NCBI GenBank assembly: GCA_003250235.1
Contig: QKGY01000131.1
Location: 1-20,234, forward strand
DNA: 20,234 bases
DNA from: Desulfuromonadaceae bacterium
Lineage (GTDB): Bacteria > Desulfobacterota > Desulfuromonadia > Desulfuromonadales > SZUA-540
Direction of reading: 5' to 3'
A model generated the notes under the pieces. That model was not told where the DNA came from, did no database searches, and saw only the letters and a list, made by a program, of their open reading frames with translations. Shown here in pieces: positions 1 through 7,684 of this stretch (the first letter of the stretch is position 1; each line of letters opens with the position of its first letter). Both the position numbers and the translations under genes were made by a program.

Positions 1-16
1 TTGATTTTTTGTCAGA

Positions 17-49
17 ACTAATACATTCCTAACAATACGGCAATATTTT
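17..49 (+). promoter_or_regulatory. Putative Pho box and -10 element of phoB
   Basis: Two half-sites 11 bp apart, CTAATAC at 18-24 and CTAACAA at 29-35, resemble the direct-repeat architecture of PhoB/PhoP boxes (7-bp repeats with 4-bp spacers). A -10-like TATTTT at 44-49 starts 15 bp after the start of the second half-site, the same offset as in the pstS promoter of this window. There is no good -35, as expected for a PhoB-activated promoter. This suggests autoregulation of phoB; the binding protein is inferred. Confidence 0.6.
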
Positions 50-90
50 CGGGCATATAGTCGATACTTCCGGAAGGATACACAGGACGC

Positions 91-783
91 ATGAGCAAAG
101 AGCATTTACTGGTCATCGAGGACGAAGAGGATATTCTGGCGCTGATCCATTACAACCTGGCCAAGGACGGTTTCAAAGTCACCTGCGCCACCAGCGGCGA
201 AGAAGGGCTGCGCCTGGCCAAGAAAGAGCCGCCCGATCTTGTCGTGCTCGACCTGATGCTTCCCGGTCTCGATGGCCTCGAAGTGTGCCAGGCGATGAAG
301 AAGTCTGCGGAGCTGGCCGCCGTTCCCATCGTCATGACTACGGCAAAGGGGGAAGAGGCGGATGTCGTGCGGGGCCTGGAGATGGGGGCGGACGACTACG
401 TCACCAAGCCCTTCAGTCCGAAAATCCTGATGGCGCGCATCAAGGCGGTGTTGCGGCGGCGGGGAACGGCGGAGGCCGAGGGGGATCAGACCGAGGCTCT
501 GCGGATTCACGATCTGGTGATCCATCCGGGCCGCAACGAAGTGATCGCCGCCGGCCAGGCGGTGGAGCTGACCTTTACGGAGTTCAGGGTCCTGCACTTT
601 CTGGCCAGTCGCCCCGGCTGGGTGTTTACCCGGTACCAGATTGTCAATGCCGTGCGTGGCGACGATTATTCGGTGACCGACCGGGCGGTGGACGTGCAGA
701 TCGTCGGGCTGCGCAAAAAGCTCGGCCCCTGCGGCAAATACATCGAGACGGTGCGCGGGGTCGGCTACCGGTTCAAGGAATAA
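91..783 (+). CDS. phoB: Phosphate regulon response regulator PhoB (OmpR family)
   Basis: This 230-residue protein is a two-component transcription factor that, when phosphorylated by PhoR, activates phosphate-starvation genes. An N-terminal receiver domain (about residues 4-120) has the acidic pair E10/D11, phosphoacceptor D54 in LVVLDLMLPG, T84 and K106 in VTKPF. A C-terminal winged-helix OmpR/PhoB DNA-binding domain (about 130-229) ends in the typical RGVGYRF motif. The ATG is preceded by GGAAGGA at 72-78, a long spacing; a weaker AGGA at 84-87 lies closer. It is followed by phoR after 62 bp and preceded by a Pho-box-like repeat, so it is probably autoregulated. The phoR partner and the nearby pst operon support PhoB over other OmpR-family regulators. 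Confidence 0.93.
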   Translation: MSKEHLLVIEDEEDILALIHYNLAKDGFKVTCATSGEEGLRLAKKEPPDLVVLDLMLPGLDGLEVCQAMKKSAELAAVPIVMTTAKGEEADVVRGLEMGADDYVTKPFSPKILMARIKAVLRRRGTAEAEGDQTEALRIHDLVIHPGRNEVIAAGQAVELTFTEFRVLHFLASRPGWVFTRYQIVNAVRGDDYSVTDRAVDVQIVGLRKKLGPCGKYIETVRGVGYRFKE

Positions 784-794
784 AAAAAACGGTT

Positions 795-817
795 CCGGAA
801 CACCTCTTCCGGTTTTT
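795..817 (+). terminator. Terminator-like hairpin between phoB and phoR
   Basis: A perfect 6-bp stem, CCGGAA at 795-800 and TTCCGG at 807-812, has a 6-nt loop and is followed directly by five T at 813-817. It lies in the 62-bp phoB-phoR gap, so it would act as a partial terminator or attenuator that lowers phoR output relative to phoB. The stem is short, so efficiency is uncertain. Confidence 0.5.
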
Positions 818-845
818 CATGCCATTCTTTTTCGAGACTCAAACC

Positions 846-2627
846 ATGATACGTCCCAAGCGCCTTCTGTGGCAGTTCTATCTCTCCTATCTGCTGATCA
901 TCCTGCTTTCTCTTTCGGTGTTGACCTGGTACTTCTCCTCCTCCCTGCGGGAATTCTACCTCGAGCAGGCCGGGTCTGACCTCAAAGCGCGCGGGTATCT
1001 GATTGAACGGCAGGTGCGGGGACAGTTTGCCGTCAAGAATTCCCCTTATCTCGAATCCCTCTGCCGGGAACTCACCCCTCAGTCGGAAACGCGCATTACC
1101 CTGATCATGCCCTCGGGGGTCGTTCTGGCCGATTCGATGGAAGAAGCCTCCCGCATGGAAAATCATGCCGGCCGGCCGGAGATTACCGAAGCGTTGCACG
1201 GAAGAACGGGTCGGTCGATCCGTTTCAGCCATACCCTGCAGGAAGAGATGATGTACGTGGCGATTCCGGTCGTGGAGGGGGATACGATCACCGGCGTGGT
1301 GCGCACGGCCATGGCCGTCACCGCTATCGACCGGACCCTGGGGGCCATCCGAAGCAAGGTGTTGTTCGGCGGGCTGATCGCGGCGGTGTTTGCCGCGTTG
1401 CTCAGCTTGCTGGTTTCCCGGCGTATCAGCCTTCCCCTCGAGCAGATGAAGCAGGGCGCGGAACGCTTCGCCAAGGGGGAACTGGAAGAACGCATGGCCG
1501 TGAGGGGGGCCGAAGAGATCCGCGGACTGGCCGAAGCGATGAACAAGATGGCGGCGCAGCTGGATGACCGCATCCGCACGGTGCTGCGGCAGCGCAATGA
1601 ACAGGAAGCGGTTCTGGCCAGCATGGTGGAAGGGGTTCTGGCCGTCGACACCGACGAGCGCATCATTCGCCTCAATCAGGCGGCCGAAAAATTGCTGTCG
1701 ATCGAAAGCACCCGGGCGCAGGGGCAGAGGATCCAGGAAGTGGTGCGCAAGGCCGACCTGCAGCGCTTCATCGCCAGGGCGCTGGAGAGCTCCGACCCAG
1801 TCGAGGGGGATATCGTTTTTCACGGCGAGCAAGAGCGGTTTCTACAGGCCCACGGCACCGCTCTGAAAGGGTCTCAGGGACAGGACATCGGGGTTCTGAT
1901 CGTTCTCAACGACGTGACCCGGTTGAGACGCCTGGAAAATGTGCGCCGCGACTTTGTCGCCAACGTCTCCCATGAATTGAAAACGCCTATTACCGCGATC
2001 AAGGGGTTTGTGGAAACCCTCATGGACGGCGCCATCAACCAGCCCGAAGACGCCCAGCGTTTCCTCGCCATCATCACCAAGCAGGCCGATCGTCTCAATG
2101 CCATCATCGACGATCTGCTCGATCTCTCCCGCATCGAACAGGATGCCGAACGTCACCATATCGTGCTGCAGCCGGGATCGGTGAACGAGGTGATCCAGTC
2201 GGCCATCCAGTCCTGTGAAATACAGGCCAATGAGCGTTCCATCACCATGGAGAGCTCTGCCGAGGCCGAGCTCTCGGCGCGGATCAATCCGGCTCTTCTC
2301 GAACAGGCCCTGGTCAACCTCATCAACAATGCCATTAAATACAGCGAGCCGGGGAGCAAGGTCCGCGTCGAAGGGGTGAAGACCGCCGAGGGGGTCATGG
2401 TGCGGGTACGCGACAGCGGCTGCGGTATCGCCCGTGAACATCTGCCCCGTCTGTTCGAACGGTTCTACCGGGTCGACAAGGCCAGGAGCCGCAAGCAGGG
2501 GGGCACCGGCCTCGGTCTGGCCATCGTCAAGCACATAGTCCAGACCCATGGCGGCCAGGTCTCGGTGGAGAGCACGCCGGGCATGGGGAGCACCTTCACC
2601 ATCGTCCTGCCGTCCGTGACTCCGTAA
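846..2627 (+). CDS. phoR: Phosphate regulon sensor histidine kinase PhoR
   Basis: This 593-residue membrane kinase/phosphatase controls PhoB. Domain order: TM1 (about 8-30), a periplasmic sensor region (about 31-170) with a dCache-like look, TM2 (about 172-191), HAMP (about 192-244), PAS (about 257-360), HisKA with H376 in SHELKTPITAIKGF, and HATPase_c (about 475-590) with N box NLINNAIKYS, G1 DSGCG and G2 GGTGLGLAI. The frame stays open far upstream through phoB in another frame, so the start had to be chosen: ATG 846 gives a clean cytoplasmic tail before TM1. ATG 819 is an in-frame alternative. Neither has a good Shine-Dalgarno. The periplasmic domain is much larger than in E. coli PhoR, as in many delta-proteobacterial and Gram-positive PhoR proteins. 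Confidence 0.9.
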   Translation: MIRPKRLLWQFYLSYLLIILLSLSVLTWYFSSSLREFYLEQAGSDLKARGYLIERQVRGQFAVKNSPYLESLCRELTPQSETRITLIMPSGVVLADSMEEASRMENHAGRPEITEALHGRTGRSIRFSHTLQEEMMYVAIPVVEGDTITGVVRTAMAVTAIDRTLGAIRSKVLFGGLIAAVFAALLSLLVSRRISLPLEQMKQGAERFAKGELEERMAVRGAEEIRGLAEAMNKMAAQLDDRIRTVLRQRNEQEAVLASMVEGVLAVDTDERIIRLNQAAEKLLSIESTRAQGQRIQEVVRKADLQRFIARALESSDPVEGDIVFHGEQERFLQAHGTALKGSQGQDIGVLIVLNDVTRLRRLENVRRDFVANVSHELKTPITAIKGFVETLMDGAINQPEDAQRFLAIITKQADRLNAIIDDLLDLSRIEQDAERHHIVLQPGSVNEVIQSAIQSCEIQANERSITMESSAEAELSARINPALLEQALVNLINNAIKYSEPGSKVRVEGVKTAEGVMVRVRDSGCGIAREHLPRLFERFYRVDKARSRKQGGTGLGLAIVKHIVQTHGGQVSVESTPGMGSTFTIVLPSVTP

Positions 2628-2689
2628 CTCTCAGTCTTTTCCATCGCTTGTCCAGTCGACGGCGGCGTGGTATCGTTAAACGGTTCGAA

Positions 2690-2728
2690 CGGCCCCGATC
2701 TGTCCACTTGGGTACGGGGCCGGTTTCC
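2690..2728 (+). terminator. Possible weak terminator downstream of phoR
   Basis: An 8-bp perfect GC-rich stem, CGGCCCCG at 2690-2697 and CGGGGCCG at 2715-2722, encloses a 17-nt loop and is followed by GTTTCCTT. The large loop and interrupted T tract make termination uncertain. It sits between phoR and acnA and suggests that acnA may be transcribed separately. Confidence 0.4.
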
Positions 2729-2744
2729 TTGAGACTCAAGAACC

Positions 2745-2751
2745 GAGGAGG
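2745..2751 (+). promoter_or_regulatory. Ribosome binding site marking the original acnA start
   Basis: GAGGAGG lies 6 nt before ATG 2758. This near-ideal site shows that translation of the aconitase gene was designed to begin at 2758, although that frame now ends at TGA 2875-2877. The TTG at 2862, which opens the long aconitase frame, has no such site. Confidence 0.75.
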
Positions 2752-2757
2752 ATACCG

Positions 2758-5417
2758 ATGATAACCCCGGGAAACGACACCCTTAAATCTCTTCGCACCC
2801 TGACGGTCAACGGCAGGACCTATCAGCCGCGCAGCAGGCCGGTCTCGGCGACCTCAGCCGTTTGCCGTTCTCCCTGAAAATCCTGCTGGAAAACCTGCTG
2901 CGCTTCGAGGACGGACAAACCGTCACGGTTTCCGACATCGAGGCGCTGGCGGGATGGCTCGCCAAGCGGACGTCCTCGCGCGAGATCGCCTATCGACCGA
3001 CCCGGGTGCTGATGCAGGATTTCACCGGCGTTCCCGCCGTGGTGGATCTGGCGGCCCTGCGCGATGCCATGGCCCGTTCCGGAGGAGATCCGGAACGGAT
3101 CAATCCGCAAATCCCCGTCGATCTGATTATCGACCATTCGGTCATGGTCGACCGCTATGCCTCAGAGGACGCCTTTGCCGCCAACGTGAAGGCGGAGATG
3201 ACCCGCAATGCCGAGCGCTATGCCCTGCTGCGCTGGGGGCAGACCGCGTTCGGGAATTTCCGCGTTGTCCCGCCGGGGACGGGCATCTGCCACCAGGTCA
3301 ATCTCGAGTACCTGGGCAAGACGGTGTGGAGCGAAGAGTTTGGCGGCCGCCACTATGCCTATCCCGACACCCTGGTCGGCACGGACAGCCATACCACCAT
3401 GATCAACGGCCTCGGGATTCTTGGCTGGGGCGTCGGGGGGATCGAAGCGGAGGCGGCGATGCTCGGTCAGCCGGTTTCCATGCTCATCCCCGAAGTGGTG
3501 GGGTTCTGTCTGAAGGGGCGCCTCCCCGAAGGGGTGACGGCGACGGATCTCGTTCTCACCGTCACCCAGATGCTTCGCGCCCATGGCGTGGTCGGCAAGT
3601 TCGTCGAGTTTTACGGCCCGGGGCTGGATCAGCTTCCGATCGCCGATCGGGCCACGATTGCCAACATGTCTCCGGAGTACGGAGCGACCTGCGGTTTCTT
3701 TCCCGTCGACCGGATGACGACGGACTATCTGCGTTTCACCGGACGCGACGAACAGGCCGTGGCCCTGGTCGAGGCCTACGCTCGCGCGCAGGGGCTGTGG
3801 CGGGATGCGGACTCAGTGGATCCGCTCTTCACCGACACCCTCGAGCTCGACCTGGCTTCAGTGGTCCCGAGTCTGGCTGGGCCGAAGCGACCGCAGGACC
3901 GGGTGGAGCTTCCTGCCCTGCGCAAGGCTCTGGAAGCGGTTCTTCCCGAAGGCGAGCAGGGCAAGCAGGCGGCGGTGGAGGGAGCCGATTACCGCCTGAG
4001 CCAGGGGGATGTGGTGATCGCGGCCATCACTTCCTGCACCAACACCTCCAACCCGGCCGTGATGATGGCTGCCGGGCTTGTGGCCCAGAAGGCCCTGGAA
4101 AAAGGGCTTATGCGCAAGCCCTGGGTCAAGAGCTCTCTGGCGCCCGGCTCCAAGGTTGTTACCGACTACCTGGAGAAGTCTGGGTTGCAGACGTCTCTCG
4201 ACGCCCTCGGCTTCAACCTGGTTGGCTACGGCTGCACCACCTGCATCGGCAATTCGGGCCCTCTCGACGAACCGATCGCCAAGGCGGTGCGCGAGCAGAA
4301 CCTGGTGGTCTCCGCGGTGCTGTCGGGCAACCGCAATTTCGAAGGGCGCATCCATGCCCAGGTCAAAGCCAACTGGCTGGCCTCTCCGCCTCTGGTGGTG
4401 GCTTATGCCCTGGCCGGGACGACACGCATCGACCTGAGCACCGAGCCTCTGGGGACCGGAGCCCAGGGAGAGCCTGTTTTTCTGCGGGATATCTGGCCCA
4501 GCAACGCCGAGGTCGCCCGGATGGTCGAAGCCGTGTCCGCCGAGATGTTCCGCAAGGAATACGCCGATGTGTTCAGCGGCGACCAGAGCTGGAAGAACCT
4601 TCCCGTTCCCCAAGGAAAGACCTTTGCCTGGCAGCCGGACTCCACCTACGTTAAGGAGCCGCCGTTCTTTATGGAGACTGGTGACGAAAAATCAGGTGAG
4701 ACCCTTTTTGTCGGAGCCCGTATCCTGGCCTTGCTGGGGGATTCCATCACCACCGATCACATCTCCCCGGCGGGAAGCATCCGTGCCGACAGCCCGGCCG
4801 GAACCTATCTGCAGGGCCACGGCGTCGCGGTGGCCGATTTCAATTCCTACGGGTCGCGTCGGGGCAACCACGAGGTGATGATGCGGGGGACCTTCGCCAA
4901 CATCCGGCTGCGCAACGAGATGGTGCCTCAACTGGAGGGGGGGTACACGCGCCATATCCCCAGCGGCACCGAACAGAGCATTTACGATGCGGCCATGCGT
5001 TATGCCGAGGAAGGTACCCCGCTGGTCGTGGTCGCCGGCAAGGAGTACGGCACCGGCTCCAGTCGGGACTGGGCCGCCAAGGGGACCCTGCTTCTCGGTG
5101 TCAAAGCGGTGGTGGCCGAGAGTTTCGAACGGATTCACCGCTCCAACTTGGTTGGGATGGGCGTGCTCCCTCTGCAGTTCGAGGCCGGCGAGGGGCGCAA
5201 AAGCCTTCAGCTTGATGGCCGAGAGACCCTCTCCCTGATCATGCCGTCCGGGAAGCTTTCCCCCGGGATGACGATGATGCTGCAGGTGAGGAGCGAGGAT
5301 GGCACGGAACGTACGGTGAAACTCCGCTGCCGCATCGACACGGCTGACGAAGTAGCCTACTTCGAGAGCGGCGGGATTCTCCAGCACGTTCTGAAGCGCC
5401 TCCAGGCTCAGCCCTGA
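2758..5417 (+). CDS. acnA: Aconitate hydratase AcnA, frameshifted near its 5' end
   Basis: This is an AcnA/IRP-type aconitase, which interconverts citrate and isocitrate in the TCA cycle. The uninterrupted frame 2862-5417 encodes 851 residues from LPFSLKILLENLLR onward. It has the 4Fe-4S ligands C392 (SCTNTSN), C458 and C461 (GCTTCIG), numbered from 2862, and the C-terminal swivel motif GKEYGTGSSRDWAAKG. The normal N terminus is in another frame: ATG 2758, with a strong ribosome site, encodes a proper aconitase start up to TYQ (2818-2826), then runs to TGA 2875. The matching continuation AAQQAGLGDLSR is read in the frame of 2862. A full-length protein would have been about 890 residues, the family size. 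Either the gene is inactive, a shorter protein starts at TTG 2862, or the sequence has a local error. The stop overlaps the truC start. Confidence 0.88.
2824..2831 (+). other. Frameshifting deletion site in acnA
   Basis: CAG at 2824-2826 is the last codon that fits aconitase in the upstream frame, and GCG at 2829-2831 is the first that clearly fits in the downstream frame. AcnA proteins normally have about five or six residues here (a YYSLP-like stretch in E. coli AcnA) that are absent in both frames. A loss of about 13 or 16 nt explains both the missing residues and the shift. Confidence 0.7.
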
Positions 5418-6199
5418 TGTCCGAGGGTTTGCTTTCCGAAGGGCCGGAGACGCTTGAGATCCTCTATGCTGACGAACACCTGATCGCCATCAACAAACCT
5501 TCGGGGCTGCTGGTGCATCGCAGCCTGATCGACCGTCGGGAAACCCGTTTTGCCGTTCAGCTGCTGAGAGACCAGGTCGGTCGCATGGTGTATCCCGTTC
5601 ACCGTCTCGACAAGCCGACCTCCGGCGTGCTCCTGTTTGCCCTGTCGCCGGAAACGGCACAGAAGCTTTCGGAGGCTTTCACGCAGGGGGCCGTTCGCAA
5701 GACCTACCTCGCCGTCGTGCGCGGGGTCCCGGAGGCCGAGGGTCGCATCGACTATCCTTTGGTCGAGGAGCCTGACCGGGTCGCCGACCGGCAGGCCCGT
5801 GCGAACAAACCGGCTCAGGCGGCAATTACCGACTACCGGCGTCTGGCCGAGGTTGAGTTGCCCTGTGCCGTCGGGCGCTATCCGAGCAGCCGCTACAGCC
5901 TGGTCGAGGCCTGCCCGCAGACCGGGCGTCGGCACCAGTTGCGCCGTCATTTCAAACACATTTTTCATCCCATCATCGGCGACACCAAGTATGGCGAGGG
6001 GCGTCATAACCGCTTTTTCCGGGAAACCTACGATTGTCATCGCCTGCTGCTGGCAGCTACGGAGCTGCGGTTTCCGCACCCGGTGGACGGCAGAACAGTT
6101 CAGGTCAGCGCCCCTCTGGAGGCGGTCTTCTCCGGGGTTCTGACCCGATTGGGCTGGCAGGCGCACATCCCGCCGTCCCGCCCCCTTTCCTCGCCCTGA
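5417..6199 (+). CDS. truC: tRNA pseudouridine(65) synthase TruC
   Basis: This 260-residue RluA-family pseudouridine synthase most resembles TruC, which isomerises uridine 65 in the acceptor/T-stem region of some tRNAs. Motifs from N to C terminus: LEILYADEHLIAINKPSGLLVHRS, the catalytic block HRLDKPTSGVLL with the nucleophilic Asp, DYPLVEE, and the TruC-like block TGRRHQLRRHFKHIFHPIIGDTKYG. There is no S4 domain, as in TruC. Its ATG (5417-5419) shares one base with the acnA stop TGA, so translation is probably coupled to acnA; the acnA frameshift could therefore affect its expression. Assignment to TruC rather than RluA or RluC rests on the continuous similarity to the E. coli protein that I recall, including the GRYP segment. 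Confidence 0.85.
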   Translation: MSEGLLSEGPETLEILYADEHLIAINKPSGLLVHRSLIDRRETRFAVQLLRDQVGRMVYPVHRLDKPTSGVLLFALSPETAQKLSEAFTQGAVRKTYLAVVRGVPEAEGRIDYPLVEEPDRVADRQARANKPAQAAITDYRRLAEVELPCAVGRYPSSRYSLVEACPQTGRRHQLRRHFKHIFHPIIGDTKYGEGRHNRFFRETYDCHRLLLAATELRFPHPVDGRTVQVSAPLEAVFSGVLTRLGWQAHIPPSRPLSSP

Positions 6200-6256
6200 T
6201 CTTCTGATACACTTCCATCGGGCATGATGCCACAATCAGACAAAGGAGAGAGGCGT

Positions 6257-6655
6257 ATGAAAGGTTTTCAGACGTTATCGGGGGCAGTGGCTTTGGCGGT
6301 GTTCTGTTCCGGGCTGGTGCTGATTTCTCCCCAAGCGGCCAGCGCCGCCAAGAACGAAGGGAAGGGTTCCGGTTCGGCGACGATGGAGCCGATGAGCGAC
6401 CAGGGGATGCAGGCGATGGAAAAACGGCAGCTGGAAGAACGCAAGGCCCTGGAAAAGCGCTACAAAGCCGATATGGAGGCCCTGAAACAGAAGCAGAAGG
6501 AAGAACGCAATACCTATGAAAAACGGATGCGCTCCGAAAAGGGCGACGACAAGGGGAGCTATGAAGGAAAGAAATCCCGCGAGCGCGAAGAGGAGATGGA
6601 GCGCGAGCATGAAGAAGAGCGGGAAAAAAGCCAGAAAGGCAAGAAGGGGGAATAA
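6257..6655 (+). CDS. Small secreted Lys/Glu-rich coiled-coil protein
   Basis: I do not recognise a family. The 132-residue product starts at ATG 6257, after AAGGAGAG at 6243-6250; an upstream in-frame ATG at 6224 has no such site. Residues 1-31 form a Sec signal peptide (basic MKGF start, hydrophobic core, cleavage near ASAA). The mature part is nearly all charged, with repeated KALEKRYKADMEALKQKQKEE-like heptads that suggest one long helix or coiled coil, and it ends in a Lys/Gly/Glu tail. It stands alone, closed by a terminator at 6689-6721. A periplasmic location is inferred. Low-complexity composition makes homology claims unsafe. Confidence 0.75.
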   Translation: MKGFQTLSGAVALAVFCSGLVLISPQAASAAKNEGKGSGSATMEPMSDQGMQAMEKRQLEERKALEKRYKADMEALKQKQKEERNTYEKRMRSEKGDDKGSYEGKKSREREEEMEREHEEEREKSQKGKKGE

Positions 6656-6688
6656 CGCCTGAGCGGTTTCCCCGTGCGCGAACGACAG

Positions 6689-6721
6689 GGCCGATCGCTG
6701 GTTTTAGCGGTCGGCCTTTTT
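6689..6721 (+). terminator. Rho-independent terminator
   Basis: An 11-bp stem with one G-T wobble, GGCCGATCGCT at 6689-6699 and AGCGGTCGGCC at 6706-6716, has a 6-nt loop and is followed by five T. It ends the transcript of the small secreted protein. The minus-strand small ORF at 6720-6878 stops right beside it, so the stem may also serve that gene, although there is no T tract in that direction. Confidence 0.8.
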
Positions 6722-6878
6722 ATCCTTGTTTTCGTCGTGTGCGTCTGTCGCACTCGGAAGATTTTTGTTCCGGGCTTCCCGATTTCTTTTTTCGGGTGTA
6801 TTTTCGAAGGCCGAAGAACATTCCGGCAGCTGTCAAAACCCATATCAGCAGGGTGACGATGATTTCGCTTGATCGCAT
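6720..6878 (-). CDS. Small single-pass membrane protein
   Basis: This 52-residue ORF has no family I can name. It starts at the ATG whose complement is 6876-6878, with GGGAGG (6884-6889) 5 nt upstream, a convincing ribosome site. Residues 1-5 are polar, about 6-23 are a hydrophobic helix (IIVTLLIWVLTAAGMFFG), and the rest is strongly basic (RKYTRKKK and an Arg/Lys tail), as in inner-membrane miniproteins with a cytoplasmic C terminus. An in-frame ATG at 6918-6920 would add 14 residues but lacks a comparable site. The gene converges on the secreted-protein gene and the two share the terminator region. It could still be chance; the ribosome site and clean TM topology argue for a real gene. Confidence 0.55.
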   Translation of the reverse strand: MRSSEIIVTLLIWVLTAAGMFFGLRKYTRKKKSGSPEQKSSECDRRTRRKQG

Positions 6879-7015
6879 GGGTACCTCCCGGTTGTCGGTC
6901 ATCGAGAGAGAGTGAATCATAGCTGTTCTGAAAAAACCTTGAGGCAGATCAAAAAAGCGGATTCCGGCCTGTGCCAGGGCTCAAATGGAGCGCCGCGGAG
7001 GGAAGGAGACTTTTT

Positions 7016-7678
7016 ATGGAATGGATAACCCTGGATGCCGTTGAAACCCGGGTGCTTGGCTGTCTGGTGGAAAAAGAGATGGCGACCCCCGAATATTATC
7101 CCCTGACCCTGAATGCCCTCACGAATGCCTGCAACCAGAAATCCAATCGGGATCCGGTGATGAGCCTGGAGGAGACGGACGTCGTCCGGGCTCTGGACCG
7201 GCTGCGGCACAACGGGTTGGCGATGCAGAGTGCCGAAGGCGGGCGGGTTCCCAAATACCGGCACACGCTGGCGGAGAAGCTTCACCTGGAGCCGGAAGAG
7301 CTGGCGGTTCTGTGCGAGTTGCTGGTGCGCGGTGCGCAAACCGTGGGAGAGCTGAGAGGCCGGGCGGAGCGGCTCTATCCCTTTAAGGAGCTGGCCGAGG
7401 TGGAGGAGGTTCTCCATGGGCTTGAGCAGAAGGAGCCTCCATTGACGGTCAAGCTCCCCCGGCAGCCGGGACGCAAGGAGCCCCGTCATGCCCATCTGCT
7501 CTCCGGGACGCCACAGGAGGATCCTGTCGCGACAGAGCCCTCCGCCGAGCCGGCGACATTGAAGGTTCGGGCCGAAGAGGCGCGCCTGGAAAAACTGGAG
7601 CAGGAAGTGAGCGACCTTCGCGAAGAGCTGGCCTCGTTGCGAAAAGAGATGGCCGAGTTCAGGGCTCAGTTCGACTGA
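7016..7678 (+). CDS. YceH/DUF480 (UPF0502) family protein
   Basis: This 220-residue protein belongs to the YceH/DUF480 family of tandem winged-helix proteins of unknown function. The N-terminal signature (VETRVLGCLVEKEMATPEYY, then PLTLNALTNACNQKSNR) is diagnostic. A second winged-helix-like segment spans about residues 90-150 (LAVLCELLVRGAQTVGELR). The tail from about 185 is an acidic coiled coil with LEKLEQEVSDLREELASLRKE heptads. ATG 7016 is chosen over the upstream in-frame start at 6971 because GGAAGGAG lies at 7001-7008, 7 nt before it. The length matches the family. It stops 6 bp from the stop of the convergent transporter gene. DNA binding is suggested by the fold only. Confidence 0.88.
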   Translation: MEWITLDAVETRVLGCLVEKEMATPEYYPLTLNALTNACNQKSNRDPVMSLEETDVVRALDRLRHNGLAMQSAEGGRVPKYRHTLAEKLHLEPEELAVLCELLVRGAQTVGELRGRAERLYPFKELAEVEEVLHGLEQKEPPLTVKLPRQPGRKEPRHAHLLSGTPQEDPVATEPSAEPATLKVRAEEARLEKLEQEVSDLREELASLRKEMAEFRAQFD

Positions 7679-7684
7679 GAAGGA

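Noticed and set aside
834..843. GAGACTCAA shared before phoR (834) and acnA (2731)
   Set aside because: Only two copies of a 9-mer, at different distances from the start codons and without a partner repeat; most likely chance.
285..845. Long N-terminal extension of the PhoR frame through phoB
   Set aside because: It overlaps phoB in another frame, encodes Gly/Arg-rich low-complexity sequence, and a normal PhoR starts at the TM helix near 846.
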